A stretch of 64,000 nt of DNA, from NCBI RefSeq assembly GCF_036226745.1, contig NZ_CP109013.1, forward strand, positions 7,130,001 through 7,194,000. The letters run 5' to 3'. Below the pieces are notes generated by a model. It was not told the origin of the DNA. It ran no database searches and worked only from the letters and a program-made list of their open reading frames with translations. Shown in pieces: positions 25,568 to 34,139 of the stretch. Source of the stretch: Streptomyces sp. NBC_00683. GTDB taxonomy: Bacteria; Actinomycetota; Actinomycetes; Streptomycetales; Streptomycetaceae. The position numbers were made by a program, and so were the translations under genes. Each line of letters opens with the position of its first letter. Within the stretch, counting starts at the first letter, position 1.

Positions 25568-26953
25568 TCAGGCCTTGGGCGATTCCTCGTCGTACGCGGA
25601 GGTGCCCGAGTCCAGCAGGGGATCCTGGGTCCTGAGGTGGGCGGGGGCGAAGGCCCGGAGCACGTGGTAGCCGGTGATCACGACGATGGTGCCGAGTGCG
25701 ATGCCGCTCAGTTCGAAGTCGTCGGAGAACTTCAGGCTGACCCCGCCGATGCCGATGATGATGCCCGCCGCGGCCGGTACGAGGTTCAGCGGATTGCGCA
25801 GATCGACCTTGGCGTTGGTCCAGATCTGGGCACCCAGGAGGCCGATCATGCCGTAGAGGATGACGGTGATGCCGCCGAGCACACCGCCGGGGATCGCGGC
25901 GACGACCGCCCCGAACTTGGGGCACAGACCGAAGAGCAGCGCGAAGCACGCGGCGGCCCAGTAGGCGGCGGTGGAGTAGACGCGGGTCGCGGCCATGACA
26001 CCGATGTTCTCGGAGTACGTGGTGTTCGGCGGGCCGCCGACAGCGGTGGACAGCATCGACGCGGCGCCGTCGGCCGCGATCGCCGTGCCCAGTTTGTCGT
26101 CGAGGGACTCGCCGGTCATCTCGCCGACAGCCTTCACGTGCCCCGCGTTCTCGGCGATCAGGGCGATCACGACGGGCAGCGCGACCAGGATCGCCGACCA
26201 CTCGAAGCTCGGCGCGTGGAAGGACGGGAGCCCGACCCAGTCGGCGTCGCCCACCGCGGACAGGTTCAGCCGCCAGTGGTCGACCGCCTCGGGGCCGCCC
26301 GCCGGTGAGTGGATCTTCCCGAAGACCCGGTCGAGCACCCAGGACAGGACGTAGCCGAAAACGAGTCCGAGGAAGATCGCGATACGGGAGAGGAAGCCGC
26401 GCAGACAGACCACGGCCAGACCGGTGAACAGCATGACGAGCAGAGCCGTCCACTGGTCCTGCGGCCAGTACGTCGACGCGGTGACCGGGGCGAGGTTGAA
26501 GCCGATCAGCATGACGACGGCGCCGGTCACCACCGGAGGCATGGCCGCGTGGATGATCCGCGCGCCGAACCGCTGCACGGCGAGCCCCGCCAGGAACAGC
26601 ACGGCACCGACCACGAGGACCGCACCGGTGACGGTGGCGCTGCTGCCCCCGCCGGCCCGGATCGTGGCGGCGACCCCCACGAAGGAGAGCGAGCAGCCCA
26701 GGTAACTGGGGACCCTGCCGCGCGTGGCCAGCAGGAAGATGGCGGTCGCGACACCGGACATCATGATGGCGAGGTTCGGGTCCAGGCCCATCAGGACGGG
26801 CGCGACGAACGACGCGCCGAACATGGCCACCACGTGCTGGGCGCCGAGTCCGAAGGTCCGGGGCCAGGAGAGCCGTTCGTCGGGGCGAACCACGGCCCCC
26901 GGTTCGGGGGTCTTCCCGTCGCCGTGCAAGGTCCAGCGCACGCCGAGGCCCAT
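25568..26953 (-). CDS. Uracil/xanthine permease, NCS2 family
   Basis: A 461-residue nucleobase:cation symporter of the UraA/NCS2 family with about 14 hydrophobic segments. Family marks include the start TFGLGAQHVVAMFGASFVAP, the pore residues in ENAGHVKAVGEMTG, and GGPPNTTYSENIGVMAATRV. Uracil is the likeliest substrate, though xanthine transporters share the signature. ATG at 26953 is preceded by GGGAGCGACC. It is convergent with GH6 (3-base gap between stops), with no terminator between, and divergent from the alginate-lyase-like gene. Confidence 0.88.
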   Translation of the reverse strand: MGLGVRWTLHGDGKTPEPGAVVRPDERLSWPRTFGLGAQHVVAMFGASFVAPVLMGLDPNLAIMMSGVATAIFLLATRGRVPSYLGCSLSFVGVAATIRAGGGSSATVTGAVLVVGAVLFLAGLAVQRFGARIIHAAMPPVVTGAVVMLIGFNLAPVTASTYWPQDQWTALLVMLFTGLAVVCLRGFLSRIAIFLGLVFGYVLSWVLDRVFGKIHSPAGGPEAVDHWRLNLSAVGDADWVGLPSFHAPSFEWSAILVALPVVIALIAENAGHVKAVGEMTGESLDDKLGTAIAADGAASMLSTAVGGPPNTTYSENIGVMAATRVYSTAAYWAAACFALLFGLCPKFGAVVAAIPGGVLGGITVILYGMIGLLGAQIWTNAKVDLRNPLNLVPAAAGIIIGIGGVSLKFSDDFELSGIALGTIVVITGYHVLRAFAPAHLRTQDPLLDSGTSAYDEESPKA

Positions 26954-27154
26954 GGTCGCTCCCTGTCATGTGTGTGCGGTGTGTCCACCCGCGGAGATGA
27001 TCAGCGTCATGTTAGTGCCGCCGCGACCAGGTCATCGATTCCGGTCCGTCCTGGCACCCGGGCACTCCGACGGCCCGACGGGTCCCATCCGTGAATCGTG
27101 CGCGAAGCATTGTCAGTCCGAACAGTCACATCTACGCTCACACGGTCCTGCTCA

Positions 27155-27167
27155 TGAACAGTGTTCA
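27155..27167. promoter_or_regulatory. Operator-like palindrome before alginate-lyase-like gene
   Basis: TGAACA-G-TGTTCA is a perfect 13-base inverted repeat 26 bases before the start at 27193. A second GAACAGT lies at 27120-27126, 36 bases upstream. The 239-base divergent interval with the permease gene otherwise shows no clear feature. Confidence 0.4.
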
Positions 27168-27192
27168 CATACCTGAAATTGAGGAGTGCTCG

Positions 27193-28488
27193 ATGAACGG
27201 AAGACGCCGTCGACGCCTCGGTGTGCTGCTCGCCACCGTGACCGCGCTGGGCGCCGCACTCGTACCCACCGCCTCACCGGCCGCGGCCACCGCGCCGGGC
27301 GACCGTCCGCACGCGGCGCCGCCCAGGACCGTGGTGATCGACGGTCAGCGCATGCAGCGGACCAAGGCCCGGCTCGACCGGGGCGATCCGGCGCTCCGCC
27401 GGGCTGTCGCGAAGCTCACCGCGCAGGCGGACGGCTGGCTCGGCCAGGGCCCGTGGACGGTGGTCGACAAGCCCGCACCGGCGCCCGGCGGGGATGTCCA
27501 CGACTACCTCAGCCAGGCGCCCTACTGGTGGCCGTCCCAGCCGCGTACCGAGGACAACCCCTGGGGCTGCCCGTACGTCCAGCGGGACGGCGAGCGCAAT
27601 CCCGAGGTCGACACCGGTACCGACCGCCCCGACGTCGGCAAGGTCTTCAACTCGGTCACCGCGCTCAGCCTCGCCTGGTACTACACGGGCCGCGAGCAGT
27701 ACGCCGAGCACGCCGGGGACATCCTGCGCACCTGGTTCCTCGACCCGGCGACCCGGATGAACCCGAACCTCGACCACGGGCAGTTCATCCCCTGCAAGTA
27801 CGACGGCCGGGCCATCGGGATCATCGACTTCTCGCAGCAGTACACCAGCGTGCTCGACGCCGTCGCCCTGCTCGACGCCGGAGCGCCCGGCTGGTCCACG
27901 GGCGACCGGGCCGCGATGCGGGCCTGGAACACCGACTTCCTGGACTGGCTGGTGAATTCGGAGTTCGGGAAGCAGGAGTCCGCCGCGAAGAACAACCACG
28001 GCACCTTCCAGGACATGCAGATCGCCGGACTGGCCCTCGCCACCGGCGACCGCGAACTCGCCCGCAGAACCGTCCTGGACGCGCGGGCCCTGCGGATCGA
28101 CCCGCAGATCGGCGAGGACGGCAGCCAGCCCCAGGAACTCGCCCGCACCAGGAGCTGGCACTACTCGACCTTCGACCTGGTCGCCTACACGAGGCTCGCC
28201 GCCATCGGCAGGCAGGTCGGGGTGGACCTCTGGGACTACGAAGGGCCGCAGGGGCAGAGCCTGTTCAAGGCCGTGCGCTACCTGCTGCCCGCCGCGACCG
28301 GGGCCGCGCCGTGGCCGCACCCCGAGCTCGAGTTCTACCGGTACGCCGCGAGCGACATCGTGCACGCGGCAGCCGACGCGGGCGACCGGCAGGCCCGGGC
28401 GGCGGTTCCCCGCCTCGAAACTCCCCCCGGCGGTGACCTGTGGGCCCTGCGCCCCGCCGCTGAACAGCTCGACTCGATCGCCGGCTGA
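27193..28488 (+). CDS. Secreted alginate-lyase-family protein
   Basis: A 431-residue exported protein. Signal peptide: basic MNGRRRRRLG, hydrophobic VLLATVTALGAALVPTA, likely cleavage after SPAAATA. The mature part matches the alginate lyase (PL5-like, alpha/alpha toroid) family: DYLSQAPYWWPSQP, NSVTALSLAWYYTG, ...LRTWFLDPATRMNPNLDHGQ, the active-site-type AKNNHGTFQDMQIAGLAL, and SQPQELARTRSWHYSTF. The polysaccharide cleaved in a soil streptomycete need not be alginate. ATG at 27193 has GAGGAG seven bases upstream, much better than the longer reading to 27091. Confidence 0.87.
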   Translation: MNGRRRRRLGVLLATVTALGAALVPTASPAAATAPGDRPHAAPPRTVVIDGQRMQRTKARLDRGDPALRRAVAKLTAQADGWLGQGPWTVVDKPAPAPGGDVHDYLSQAPYWWPSQPRTEDNPWGCPYVQRDGERNPEVDTGTDRPDVGKVFNSVTALSLAWYYTGREQYAEHAGDILRTWFLDPATRMNPNLDHGQFIPCKYDGRAIGIIDFSQQYTSVLDAVALLDAGAPGWSTGDRAAMRAWNTDFLDWLVNSEFGKQESAAKNNHGTFQDMQIAGLALATGDRELARRTVLDARALRIDPQIGEDGSQPQELARTRSWHYSTFDLVAYTRLAAIGRQVGVDLWDYEGPQGQSLFKAVRYLLPAATGAAPWPHPELEFYRYAASDIVHAAADAGDRQARAAVPRLETPPGGDLWALRPAAEQLDSIAG

Positions 28489-28493
28489 CCCGC

Positions 28494-28532
28494 GGCGTAC
28501 GGGCCCCGCGCCGCCCGCGGGGCCCGTACGCC
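28494..28532. terminator. Bidirectional terminator, 17-bp stem
   Basis: Perfect 17-bp inverted repeat (28494-28510 with 28516-28532), CCGCC loop, between the alginate-lyase-like stop and the end of the convergent MFS gene at 28541. Confidence 0.85.
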
Positions 28533-28540
28533 GTACGGAG

Positions 28541-29782
28541 TCACTTGGCGGCGGCGCTCCCGGACGGTGCCGTGGCGGGTGCAGCGTCGGGAGTGCCCCC
28601 CTCCGCCACCTTGCGATCGCCGGCCCTCAGCACCCCGGCGCCCAGCACCAGTCCGAATGCCAGCACCGTCACGAGGCCGAACGACACCAGCAGCGAGGTC
28701 GCCTCCGCCAGGGAGCCGATCGCGGACGGGGCGATGAGCCCCGAGGTGTACGTGATGGTGGCCACGCCCGCGATGGCCCGGCTCGGGTTGTCCCCGCTGC
28801 GCCCGGCCGCGGCGAACGCCAGCGGTACGACGACCGCGACGCCCAGCCCGAGCAGGCCGAAGCCGCACAGTGCCAGCGCCGCGTTCGGCGCCAGGACCAC
28901 CAGCAGCCCGCCGACGGTCGCGAGGACGCCGCCGACCCGTACGGTCCGCACCGCGCCGAACCGGTCGACCACCCGGTCGCCGGCGATCCGGGCGATCGCC
29001 ATCGTCAGGGCGAACGCGGTCGTCGACGCCGCGGCGAGCCCGGCGGAACTGCCCATGATGTCCTTGAGGTAGACGGCCGACCAGTCCAGGCTCGCCCCCT
29101 CGGCGAACACGGCGCAGAAACCCACCGCGCCGATGACCAGCGCGGACTTCGGCGGCAGGGTGAAGCGCGGCGGCGGCTCCTCGTCCGGCTCACTGCGCAG
29201 GTCGAGCACGTGACGGCAGGCGATCAGGCCGAGCCCGGTGAGCACGAGCGCGGCCAGGGTGTGATGGAGCCGGGCGTCGGCGCCGATGTGCGCGGCGACC
29301 GTGCCGGCCGCGGAACCGACCAGTGCGCCCACACTCCACCAGCCGTGCAGTCCGGACATGATCGACTTGTCGAGCCGGTTCTCCACCTCGACGCCGAGCG
29401 CGTTCATGGCGACGTCCGACATCCCGGCGGTCGCCCCGTACAGGAAGAGCGCCGCGCAGAGCGTGACCAGGTTCGGGGCCAGGGCCGGAAGGATCAGCGC
29501 CAGCGTCCAGAGCGCCAGCAGCCCGCGCAGGGCCGTCCGTGCGCCGAACCGGTGGCTGACCCGGCCGGCCAGCGGCATGGCCAGGGAAGCGCCGATGGCC
29601 GGGAAGGCGAGGGCGAGGCCGAGCTGTCCGGCGCTCACCGAGGCGTGGTCCTGGATCCAGGGGACCCGGGTCGCGAAGCTGCCGGTCACCGCTCCGTGCA
29701 CGGAGAAGACCGCGGCGACCGCGTACCTGGCCCGTCTTACCTGCTCCATGCCGAAAACCCGGACCGTTGGATCCATCGTCAT
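28541..29782 (-). CDS. MFS transporter
   Basis: A 413-residue major facilitator with about 12 membrane segments in two halves, for example YAVAAVFSVHGAVTGSFATR, TLALILPALAPNLVTLCAAL, VIGAVGFCAVFAEGASLDW and LAFGLVLGAGVL. The loop between helices 2 and 3 (GRVSHRFGARTAL) is the MFS signature. The subfamily, near YbjJ/Mosc-like sugar or drug exporters, does not reveal the substrate. ATG at 29782 with GGGGAGGG upstream; a GTG directly before is possible. It is divergent from the ROK regulator, with two palindromes between that would place it under ROK control. Confidence 0.85.
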   Translation of the reverse strand: MTMDPTVRVFGMEQVRRARYAVAAVFSVHGAVTGSFATRVPWIQDHASVSAGQLGLALAFPAIGASLAMPLAGRVSHRFGARTALRGLLALWTLALILPALAPNLVTLCAALFLYGATAGMSDVAMNALGVEVENRLDKSIMSGLHGWWSVGALVGSAAGTVAAHIGADARLHHTLAALVLTGLGLIACRHVLDLRSEPDEEPPPRFTLPPKSALVIGAVGFCAVFAEGASLDWSAVYLKDIMGSSAGLAAASTTAFALTMAIARIAGDRVVDRFGAVRTVRVGGVLATVGGLLVVLAPNAALALCGFGLLGLGVAVVVPLAFAAAGRSGDNPSRAIAGVATITYTSGLIAPSAIGSLAEATSLLVSFGLVTVLAFGLVLGAGVLRAGDRKVAEGGTPDAAPATAPSGSAAAK

Positions 29783-29857
29783 CACGCCGTGCCCTCCCCT
29801 GGGAATCCTCGCCGACCGGCCACTCGGGTGCCCGTCCGCGCGGTGCGGCACGTAAAC

Positions 29858-29878
29858 TATCAGGAACCCTGCCTGATA
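29858..29878. promoter_or_regulatory. Operator-like inverted repeat, ROK/MFS promoter
   Basis: TATCAGG (29858-29864) and CCTGATA (29872-29878) form a 7-bp inverted repeat with centres about 14 bases apart, in the 142-base interval between MFS and ROK genes. It is a likely site for the ROK regulator. Confidence 0.5.
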
Positions 29879-29882
29879 AATA

Positions 29883-29898
29883 GTCCACCATGGTGGAC
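29883..29898. promoter_or_regulatory. 16-bp perfect palindrome before ROK gene
   Basis: GTCCACCATGGTGGAC is perfectly symmetric, starts 4 bases after the preceding inverted repeat and ends 26 bases before the ROK start. The close stacking of two palindromes suggests dual or cooperative repressor binding. Confidence 0.5.
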
Positions 29899-29924
29899 CG
29901 GCAGAGATCTGGAAGGATCCCGGC

Positions 29925-31136
29925 ATGCCCGCATCCCCGAGCACAGCCCGGGCCATCAACGACCGGCTCGCCCTGCGACTGCTCCAGCAGGACGGCCCGC
30001 TGACGGCCACTCAGCTCAAGACCCTGACCGGACTGTCCCGCCCCACGGTCGCCGACCTGGTCGAACGGCTGCAGGACGCCGGCCTGGTCAAGGTCGTCGG
30101 CGAGAGCGGATCGGACCGCCGGGGTCCCAATGCCCGGCTGTACGGGATCGTGGCCGACCGTGCGCACCTGGCCGCTCTCGACGTGCGCACCGACAGCGTC
30201 GCCGTGGTCGTGGCCGATCTGCTCGGTGTCACGCTCGCCGAGGCCACCCTGCCGATCGGCAGCGACACCGCGACCGAGCCCGCGGTGGAACAGGCCGTCG
30301 CGCTGCTGGAGCGCACCGCCCGCGCCGCGGGAACCGCGCCACTGCACAGCGTCGGCATCGGAGCCCCCGGCCTCATCGACCCCGTTTCCGGCGAACTCCG
30401 CAACACGACAGGCCTCCCGGCCTGGCATCGCGGGCTGGTCAAGGTGCTCCAGCAGCGGCTGCCCGCGACGGTCCTCGTGGAGAACGAGACCAACCTGGCA
30501 GCCGTCGCCGAACACCGCATCGGTGCCGCACGCGACCGCGACACCTTCGTCCTGCTCTGGCTCGGCCACGGCATCGGAGCCGCCGTCATGCTGGACGGAA
30601 AGCTGCGCCGCGGCGCCTCCGGCGGGGCGGGCGAGATCGGATTCCTGCCGGTACCCGGCACCAGCAGGGTGCCCTCGGCACTCAACTGCGACGGCGGCTA
30701 CCACTCGCTGGCCGGCTCCGTCGCCGTCTGCGAACTCGCGGCCGACCACGGCATCAAGGCGCAGGGCCCCGCGGGTGACGGGGAGCAGGAGCAGTACCTC
30801 GCCGCCGCGTCCGTCGTCCGTTCCGCGCTGGCCGCGGACGGCCCGGAGGGTGACGCGTTCCTGGCGGCCCTGGCCGACCGGATCGCGCTTGGCGCCGCAG
30901 CCGTCGTCTCGGTGCTCGACCCCGGCTGCCTCGTCCTGGCCGGCGAGGTCGGCAGGGCGGGCGGAGACACGCTCGCCGCACGGGTCGAGGAACGGCTCGC
31001 CCGCATGTCGCCCTTGCCCACCGAGGTCAGGGCGGGGGAGCTGGGCGGCAGCGCGGTCCTGCGCGGCGCGCTGCTCGCCGCCCGCGAGGCCGCACAGGAG
31101 GTCCTGTTCGCTCCGGGTGGAGCCGGGGTGCGGTGA
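29925..31136 (+). CDS. ROK-family transcriptional regulator
   Basis: A 403-residue ROK protein: N-terminal winged helix (LRLLQQDGPLTATQLKTL, GLSRPTVADLVERLQDAGLV) followed by the sugar-kinase-like ROK domain (LLGVTLAEATLPIGSD, VGIGAPGLIDPVSGEL, VLVENETNLAAVAEHRIGAA, LWLGHGIGAAVMLDG, GASGGAGEIGFLPVPG). The ROK zinc motif expected after GEIGF (CxCGxxGCxE type) is not present; only a single cysteine (LNCDGG) is there, so metal binding is doubtful. ATG at 29925 has GGAAGGA upstream. It is divergent from the MFS transporter, which it probably controls in response to a sugar or sugar derivative. Confidence 0.88.
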   Translation: MPASPSTARAINDRLALRLLQQDGPLTATQLKTLTGLSRPTVADLVERLQDAGLVKVVGESGSDRRGPNARLYGIVADRAHLAALDVRTDSVAVVVADLLGVTLAEATLPIGSDTATEPAVEQAVALLERTARAAGTAPLHSVGIGAPGLIDPVSGELRNTTGLPAWHRGLVKVLQQRLPATVLVENETNLAAVAEHRIGAARDRDTFVLLWLGHGIGAAVMLDGKLRRGASGGAGEIGFLPVPGTSRVPSALNCDGGYHSLAGSVAVCELAADHGIKAQGPAGDGEQEQYLAAASVVRSALAADGPEGDAFLAALADRIALGAAAVVSVLDPGCLVLAGEVGRAGGDTLAARVEERLARMSPLPTEVRAGELGGSAVLRGALLAAREAAQEVLFAPGGAGVR

Positions 31137-31157
31137 AAGACCCCGTACGGCAAAGAG

Positions 31158-31194
31158 CCCGGCGGTGACGGGCGTTGTGCCGGTCACCGCCGGG
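31158..31194. terminator. Bidirectional terminator, 12-bp stem
   Basis: CCCGGCGGTGAC (31158-31169) pairs with GTCACCGCCGGG (31183-31194). It separates the ROK gene (stop 31136) from the convergent chitinase gene (stop 31210). Confidence 0.75.
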
Positions 31195-31209
31195 CGGTCG
31201 ATCCCGGGT

Positions 31210-33552
31210 TCAGCAGGCGCCGAGGTCCTGCCAGACGCCCCACTCACCGGTGGAGCCGGGCGTTTCGCCCTTCGTCCACCACCGGGCCTTCCACGTGTGC
31301 GCGTCGTGGCTCACCGACGTACCCGCTCCGTACTCCGCCGCGGCGCTCCACGGCGCCGCCGAGCAGCTTCCGCCACCCGGACCCCCGGTGGGGGTGGGGG
31401 TGGGCGTCGGGGTGGGGCCGGTCCCCGTCCCAGGCTGGACCACGGTGGTGCCGCGTGCCAGGTCCCCGGCGAGGGAGTACGTGGACCCGCCGAAGGTCAC
31501 CGTCCAGTTGGACGGGGTCGACGTCGGGAGGTAGTAGACGAAGTCCAGCTGTACGGAGGCTCCCGGAGCCAGCGTCTGCCAGGCGGGCAGCTTCAGCGAG
31601 ACACGGTTGTAGTCGCCCCTCAGGCCGCCGATGTTGTTCGGCGCGGTGTGGTCGCTGCGCACGATCGTCGTACCGAAGCCCGACTGGTCCTTGGCGTTGG
31701 CGGGGGCCGAGGTCGCGTAGTCGAACCGGAACTCGGTGCCGCCGGGCAGGGTCGCCGTCGTGTTGTTGGTGATCTTCAGCTTCGGGCCGATCGGGTAGTT
31801 CGAGTCCCCCAGCGGGAACTGCTCGAACGACACGTCGATGTCGAGGGCCTCGGAGGGCAGGTCGACGGTCGACCGCGTCGCACCGTACGGGGCGGCCGAC
31901 TTGAACGCGTCGTACATCGCCGTCGTCAGCGTGGACCCCGGCTCGTACTGTCCCTTGGCGGCGTTCCAGCCGTAGTCGCCCGCGAGCTCCCAGATCATCG
32001 TGCCGCCGATGCCCTTGTCGACGACGTAGTCCGCCTTCGCGGCCACCGACTGCTCGTCCTCGGTGGACAGGAAGACCTTCTTCTCCGCGTTCCACAGCCA
32101 GGGCGCGATCAGCGTCGAGTCGTAGTTGCGGACATAGGTGCCGGTGAGCTCGGTGCCGGCCGGGAAGCCGTACTGCGTGACGTAGTCGCCGACGACGCCC
32201 TTCTCCAGGTTCTTGGCGTGCCACATGGGGTTGGAGCCCGCGGGGGACTCCTTGCCGTTGGTGTCCAGGTCGTGCCAGAGGTTGTCGATGCCGACGGCCC
32301 CGTCGCCGCACTTGGTCAGGCCGGCGCCCGCGGGGCAGTCGGTGGTGGCGGCCTTGCCCCACAGCCCGTTCGTGCCGCCCTGCACGTTCTTGAAGCCGCG
32401 GGAGTAGTACGGCAGCCCGATGTTGATCCGGCCGGCCGGCATGGAACCGCGGAAGTAGTGGTAGGCCCAGTCGGTGTTGAGGTAGCCGGTTCCGGCGTAC
32501 TGGGAGGTCGAGTAGACGCCCGCCTGCGCCAGTTCGGCGTCCTTGCCGTCGTCGTAGAGCGAGGCGTTGGGGCCGACGTACTCGTTCCAGGCGCCGTGCA
32601 GGTCGTAGGACATGATGTTCACGTAGTCCAGGTACTTCTGTACCTGGAAGGTCTCCATGCCGCGCAGCAGATAGCCGGAGGAGGGCGCCGCGACGGTCAG
32701 CAGGTAGTGCTTGCCGTCGGCGGCGGACGCGCGGTCGAGCTTCTCGCGCAGCGTCTTCATTAGTGCGGCGTAGCTCTTGACGAGGCCCGCGCGGCGCGCG
32801 TTGGACAGCGTGTGGTCGAGCGGGTTGCCCGCGTCCTTCATCGTCGTCGGGTACTCGTAGTCGATGTCGACTCCGTTGAATCCGTACGTCCGGAGGAAGG
32901 TGACGGTGGAGTCGGCGAAGGTGTCGATGCCGGTCTGGTTGACCGAGCCGTCGGCGTTCGTGGCCATCGAGTAGAAGCCGCCGGAGTCCACCCGGTCGCC
33001 GTTGTCGTCGAAGTAGCCGCCGGTCTCGGCCCAGCCGCCCACCGAGACGAGGGTCTTCACGTCGGGGTGCTGCTTCTTGAACTTGTTGAGCAGATTGAAG
33101 TGCCCCTTGTAAGGGAGGGCGGGGTCCATCTCGGCACCCGCGACACCGGGCCAGGTCATTCCGGTGGAGGCGTTCTGCGGGCTGTCGGTGCCCACGGAGA
33201 TCTTGTTGGCACCGTCGATGTGCGCGAACGCGTAGTTCAGATGGGTGACCTTGTCCCAGGGGATGTCCGGGGCGAGGTAGGCCGGCTTCCCGTCCTTGCC
33301 GGTCCGCCAGTTGGTGAAGTACCCGATGACGCGCCGCTGATGGTCGGCGCCCATCTTCTCGCGGCCTTCGCTGTCGTAGACGGAGCAGTAGGGCACGTCG
33401 ACGCCGGGGGTCCGGTACAGACCGTCGGGGCGACAGGACTCCTGGTCGGCTGCGGCGGCCGAGGGGATGGCGGTGAGTGAGCCCAGCAGCAGTCCGGCGA
33501 CGGCTGCACCGGCTGCGAGCAGGGTGGTTCTCGCACGGGTGGGGGACAGCAT
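31210..33552 (-). CDS. Secreted GH18 chitinase with chitin-binding module
   Basis: A 780-residue exported endochitinase. Signal peptide: [20 protein letters not shown] and following [14 protein letters not shown]. The GH18 TIM barrel has the catalytic D-x-D-x-E in GVDIDYEYP (Asp229, Asp231, proton donor Glu233), SVGGW and the [11 protein letters not shown] substrate strand. A beta-sandwich carbohydrate-binding-like domain follows (about 610-740, [19 protein letters not shown]), then a Thr/Pro linker and a C-terminal CBM5/12-type chitin-binding module ([20 protein letters not shown] with conserved tryptophans). ATG at 33552 has AGGAGG nine bases upstream. The promoter carries the streptomycete chitinase direct repeats, so induction by chitin oligomers via DasR and glucose repression are expected. 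Confidence 0.95.
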   Translation of the reverse strand: MLSPTRARTTLLAAGAAVAGLLLGSLTAIPSAAAADQESCRPDGLYRTPGVDVPYCSVYDSEGREKMGADHQRRVIGYFTNWRTGKDGKPAYLAPDIPWDKVTHLNYAFAHIDGANKISVGTDSPQNASTGMTWPGVAGAEMDPALPYKGHFNLLNKFKKQHPDVKTLVSVGGWAETGGYFDDNGDRVDSGGFYSMATNADGSVNQTGIDTFADSTVTFLRTYGFNGVDIDYEYPTTMKDAGNPLDHTLSNARRAGLVKSYAALMKTLREKLDRASAADGKHYLLTVAAPSSGYLLRGMETFQVQKYLDYVNIMSYDLHGAWNEYVGPNASLYDDGKDAELAQAGVYSTSQYAGTGYLNTDWAYHYFRGSMPAGRINIGLPYYSRGFKNVQGGTNGLWGKAATTDCPAGAGLTKCGDGAVGIDNLWHDLDTNGKESPAGSNPMWHAKNLEKGVVGDYVTQYGFPAGTELTGTYVRNYDSTLIAPWLWNAEKKVFLSTEDEQSVAAKADYVVDKGIGGTMIWELAGDYGWNAAKGQYEPGSTLTTAMYDAFKSAAPYGATRSTVDLPSEALDIDVSFEQFPLGDSNYPIGPKLKITNNTTATLPGGTEFRFDYATSAPANAKDQSGFGTTIVRSDHTAPNNIGGLRGDYNRVSLKLPAWQTLAPGASVQLDFVYYLPTSTPSNWTVTFGGSTYSLAGDLARGTTVVQPGTGTGPTPTPTPTPTGGPGGGSCSAAPWSAAAEYGAGTSVSHDAHTWKARWWTKGETPGSTGEWGVWQDLGAC

Positions 33553-33664
33553 GTGTGTTGTTCCTCCTGGGGAGGTCGGCAGAACACAACTGGCAAGGGG
33601 GCTTTGCGATGTGCGTGGTCCGGGTGTGCGCACACCCGGCAGACGTTCCTCGGAGGTGACGCAG

Positions 33665-33693
33665 AGATTAAGAGGACTAGACCAATGAGTCAA
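33665..33693 (-). promoter_or_regulatory. Chitinase promoter, -35 TTGACT / -10 TAATCT
   Basis: On the minus strand TTGACT (33693-33688) and TAATCT (33670-33665) are separated by exactly 17 bases, a near-consensus vegetative promoter about 115 bases upstream of the chitinase start. The spacer contains one of the two operator repeats. Confidence 0.8.
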
Positions 33694-33706
33694 TAGGTCT
33701 GGACCA
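33673..33706 (-). promoter_or_regulatory. Chitinase direct repeats / DasR-type sites
   Basis: TGGTCCAGACCT (33706-33695) and TGGTCTAGTCCT (33684-33673) match at 10 of 12 positions and start 22 bases apart, two helical turns. The first is the 12-bp direct repeat described in streptomycete chitinase promoters. Extended to 16 bases the copies match the DasR consensus ACTGGTCTAGACCACT at 12 and 13 positions by my count. One copy lies in the -35/-10 spacer and the other overlaps the area upstream of -35. Confidence 0.8.
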
Positions 33707-33852
33707 TTTCGGGGATGTTGTCCCGTCCGGGTGACGGGGGCACGCACGCCCGTCCGTGAGTGGAGACCCCATCCGGTGTGTGAGCGGTGCCACAGAAGGC
33801 GCCCGTTCGGCCCAAGGCCGGTCGTGGCACAATGTGTCCTGTACCAGTAGCA
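33707..33852. other. Upstream region between chitinase and rib promoters
   Basis: No gene is seen. The promoter for the riboflavin operon must lie here; CACAAT at 33828-33833 could be its -10 box, about 20 bases before the riboswitch, but the matching -35 is weak. Confidence 0.3.
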
Positions 33853-33979
33853 GCGCACTCCGGGGTCGGTGTAATTCCGAACCGGCGGTTATAGTCCGCG
33901 ACCCGTCCGCATCCAGCGGCCGGTTGACCAGGTGAGATTCCTGGACCGACGGTGAAAGTCCGGATGGGAGGCAGTGCGC
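33853..33979 (+). ncRNA. FMN riboswitch (RFN element)
   Basis: The conserved RFN landmarks appear in order: GGGGTCGGTGTAATTCCGAA, ACCGGCGGTTATAGTCCGCGACCC, GGTTGACCAGGTGAGATTCC and TGGACCGACGGTGAAAGTCC then GGATGGGAGGCAGTG. The closing stem is GCGCACT (33853-33859) with AGTGCGC (33973-33979). A downstream hairpin (CGGATGCG 34010-34017 with CGCATCCG 34039-34046) may be part of the expression platform, and the ribD ribosome binding site follows at about 34128. It should shut off ribD and the following operon when FMN is abundant. Confidence 0.95.
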
Positions 33980-34139
33980 GGCGGTCCGTCACAGGTACGC
34001 CGCTTCGGGCGGATGCGTTCCGGGATCTTCCGGGACCACGCATCCGTGCCTCCGGCTCGGCGTTCCCCTGTTGCGTTCCGCTTCATCTGTCGTCATCGAC
34101 AGGCCCCGGAGTCCGTGCCCGAAGAGGCAGGAGGACCCG

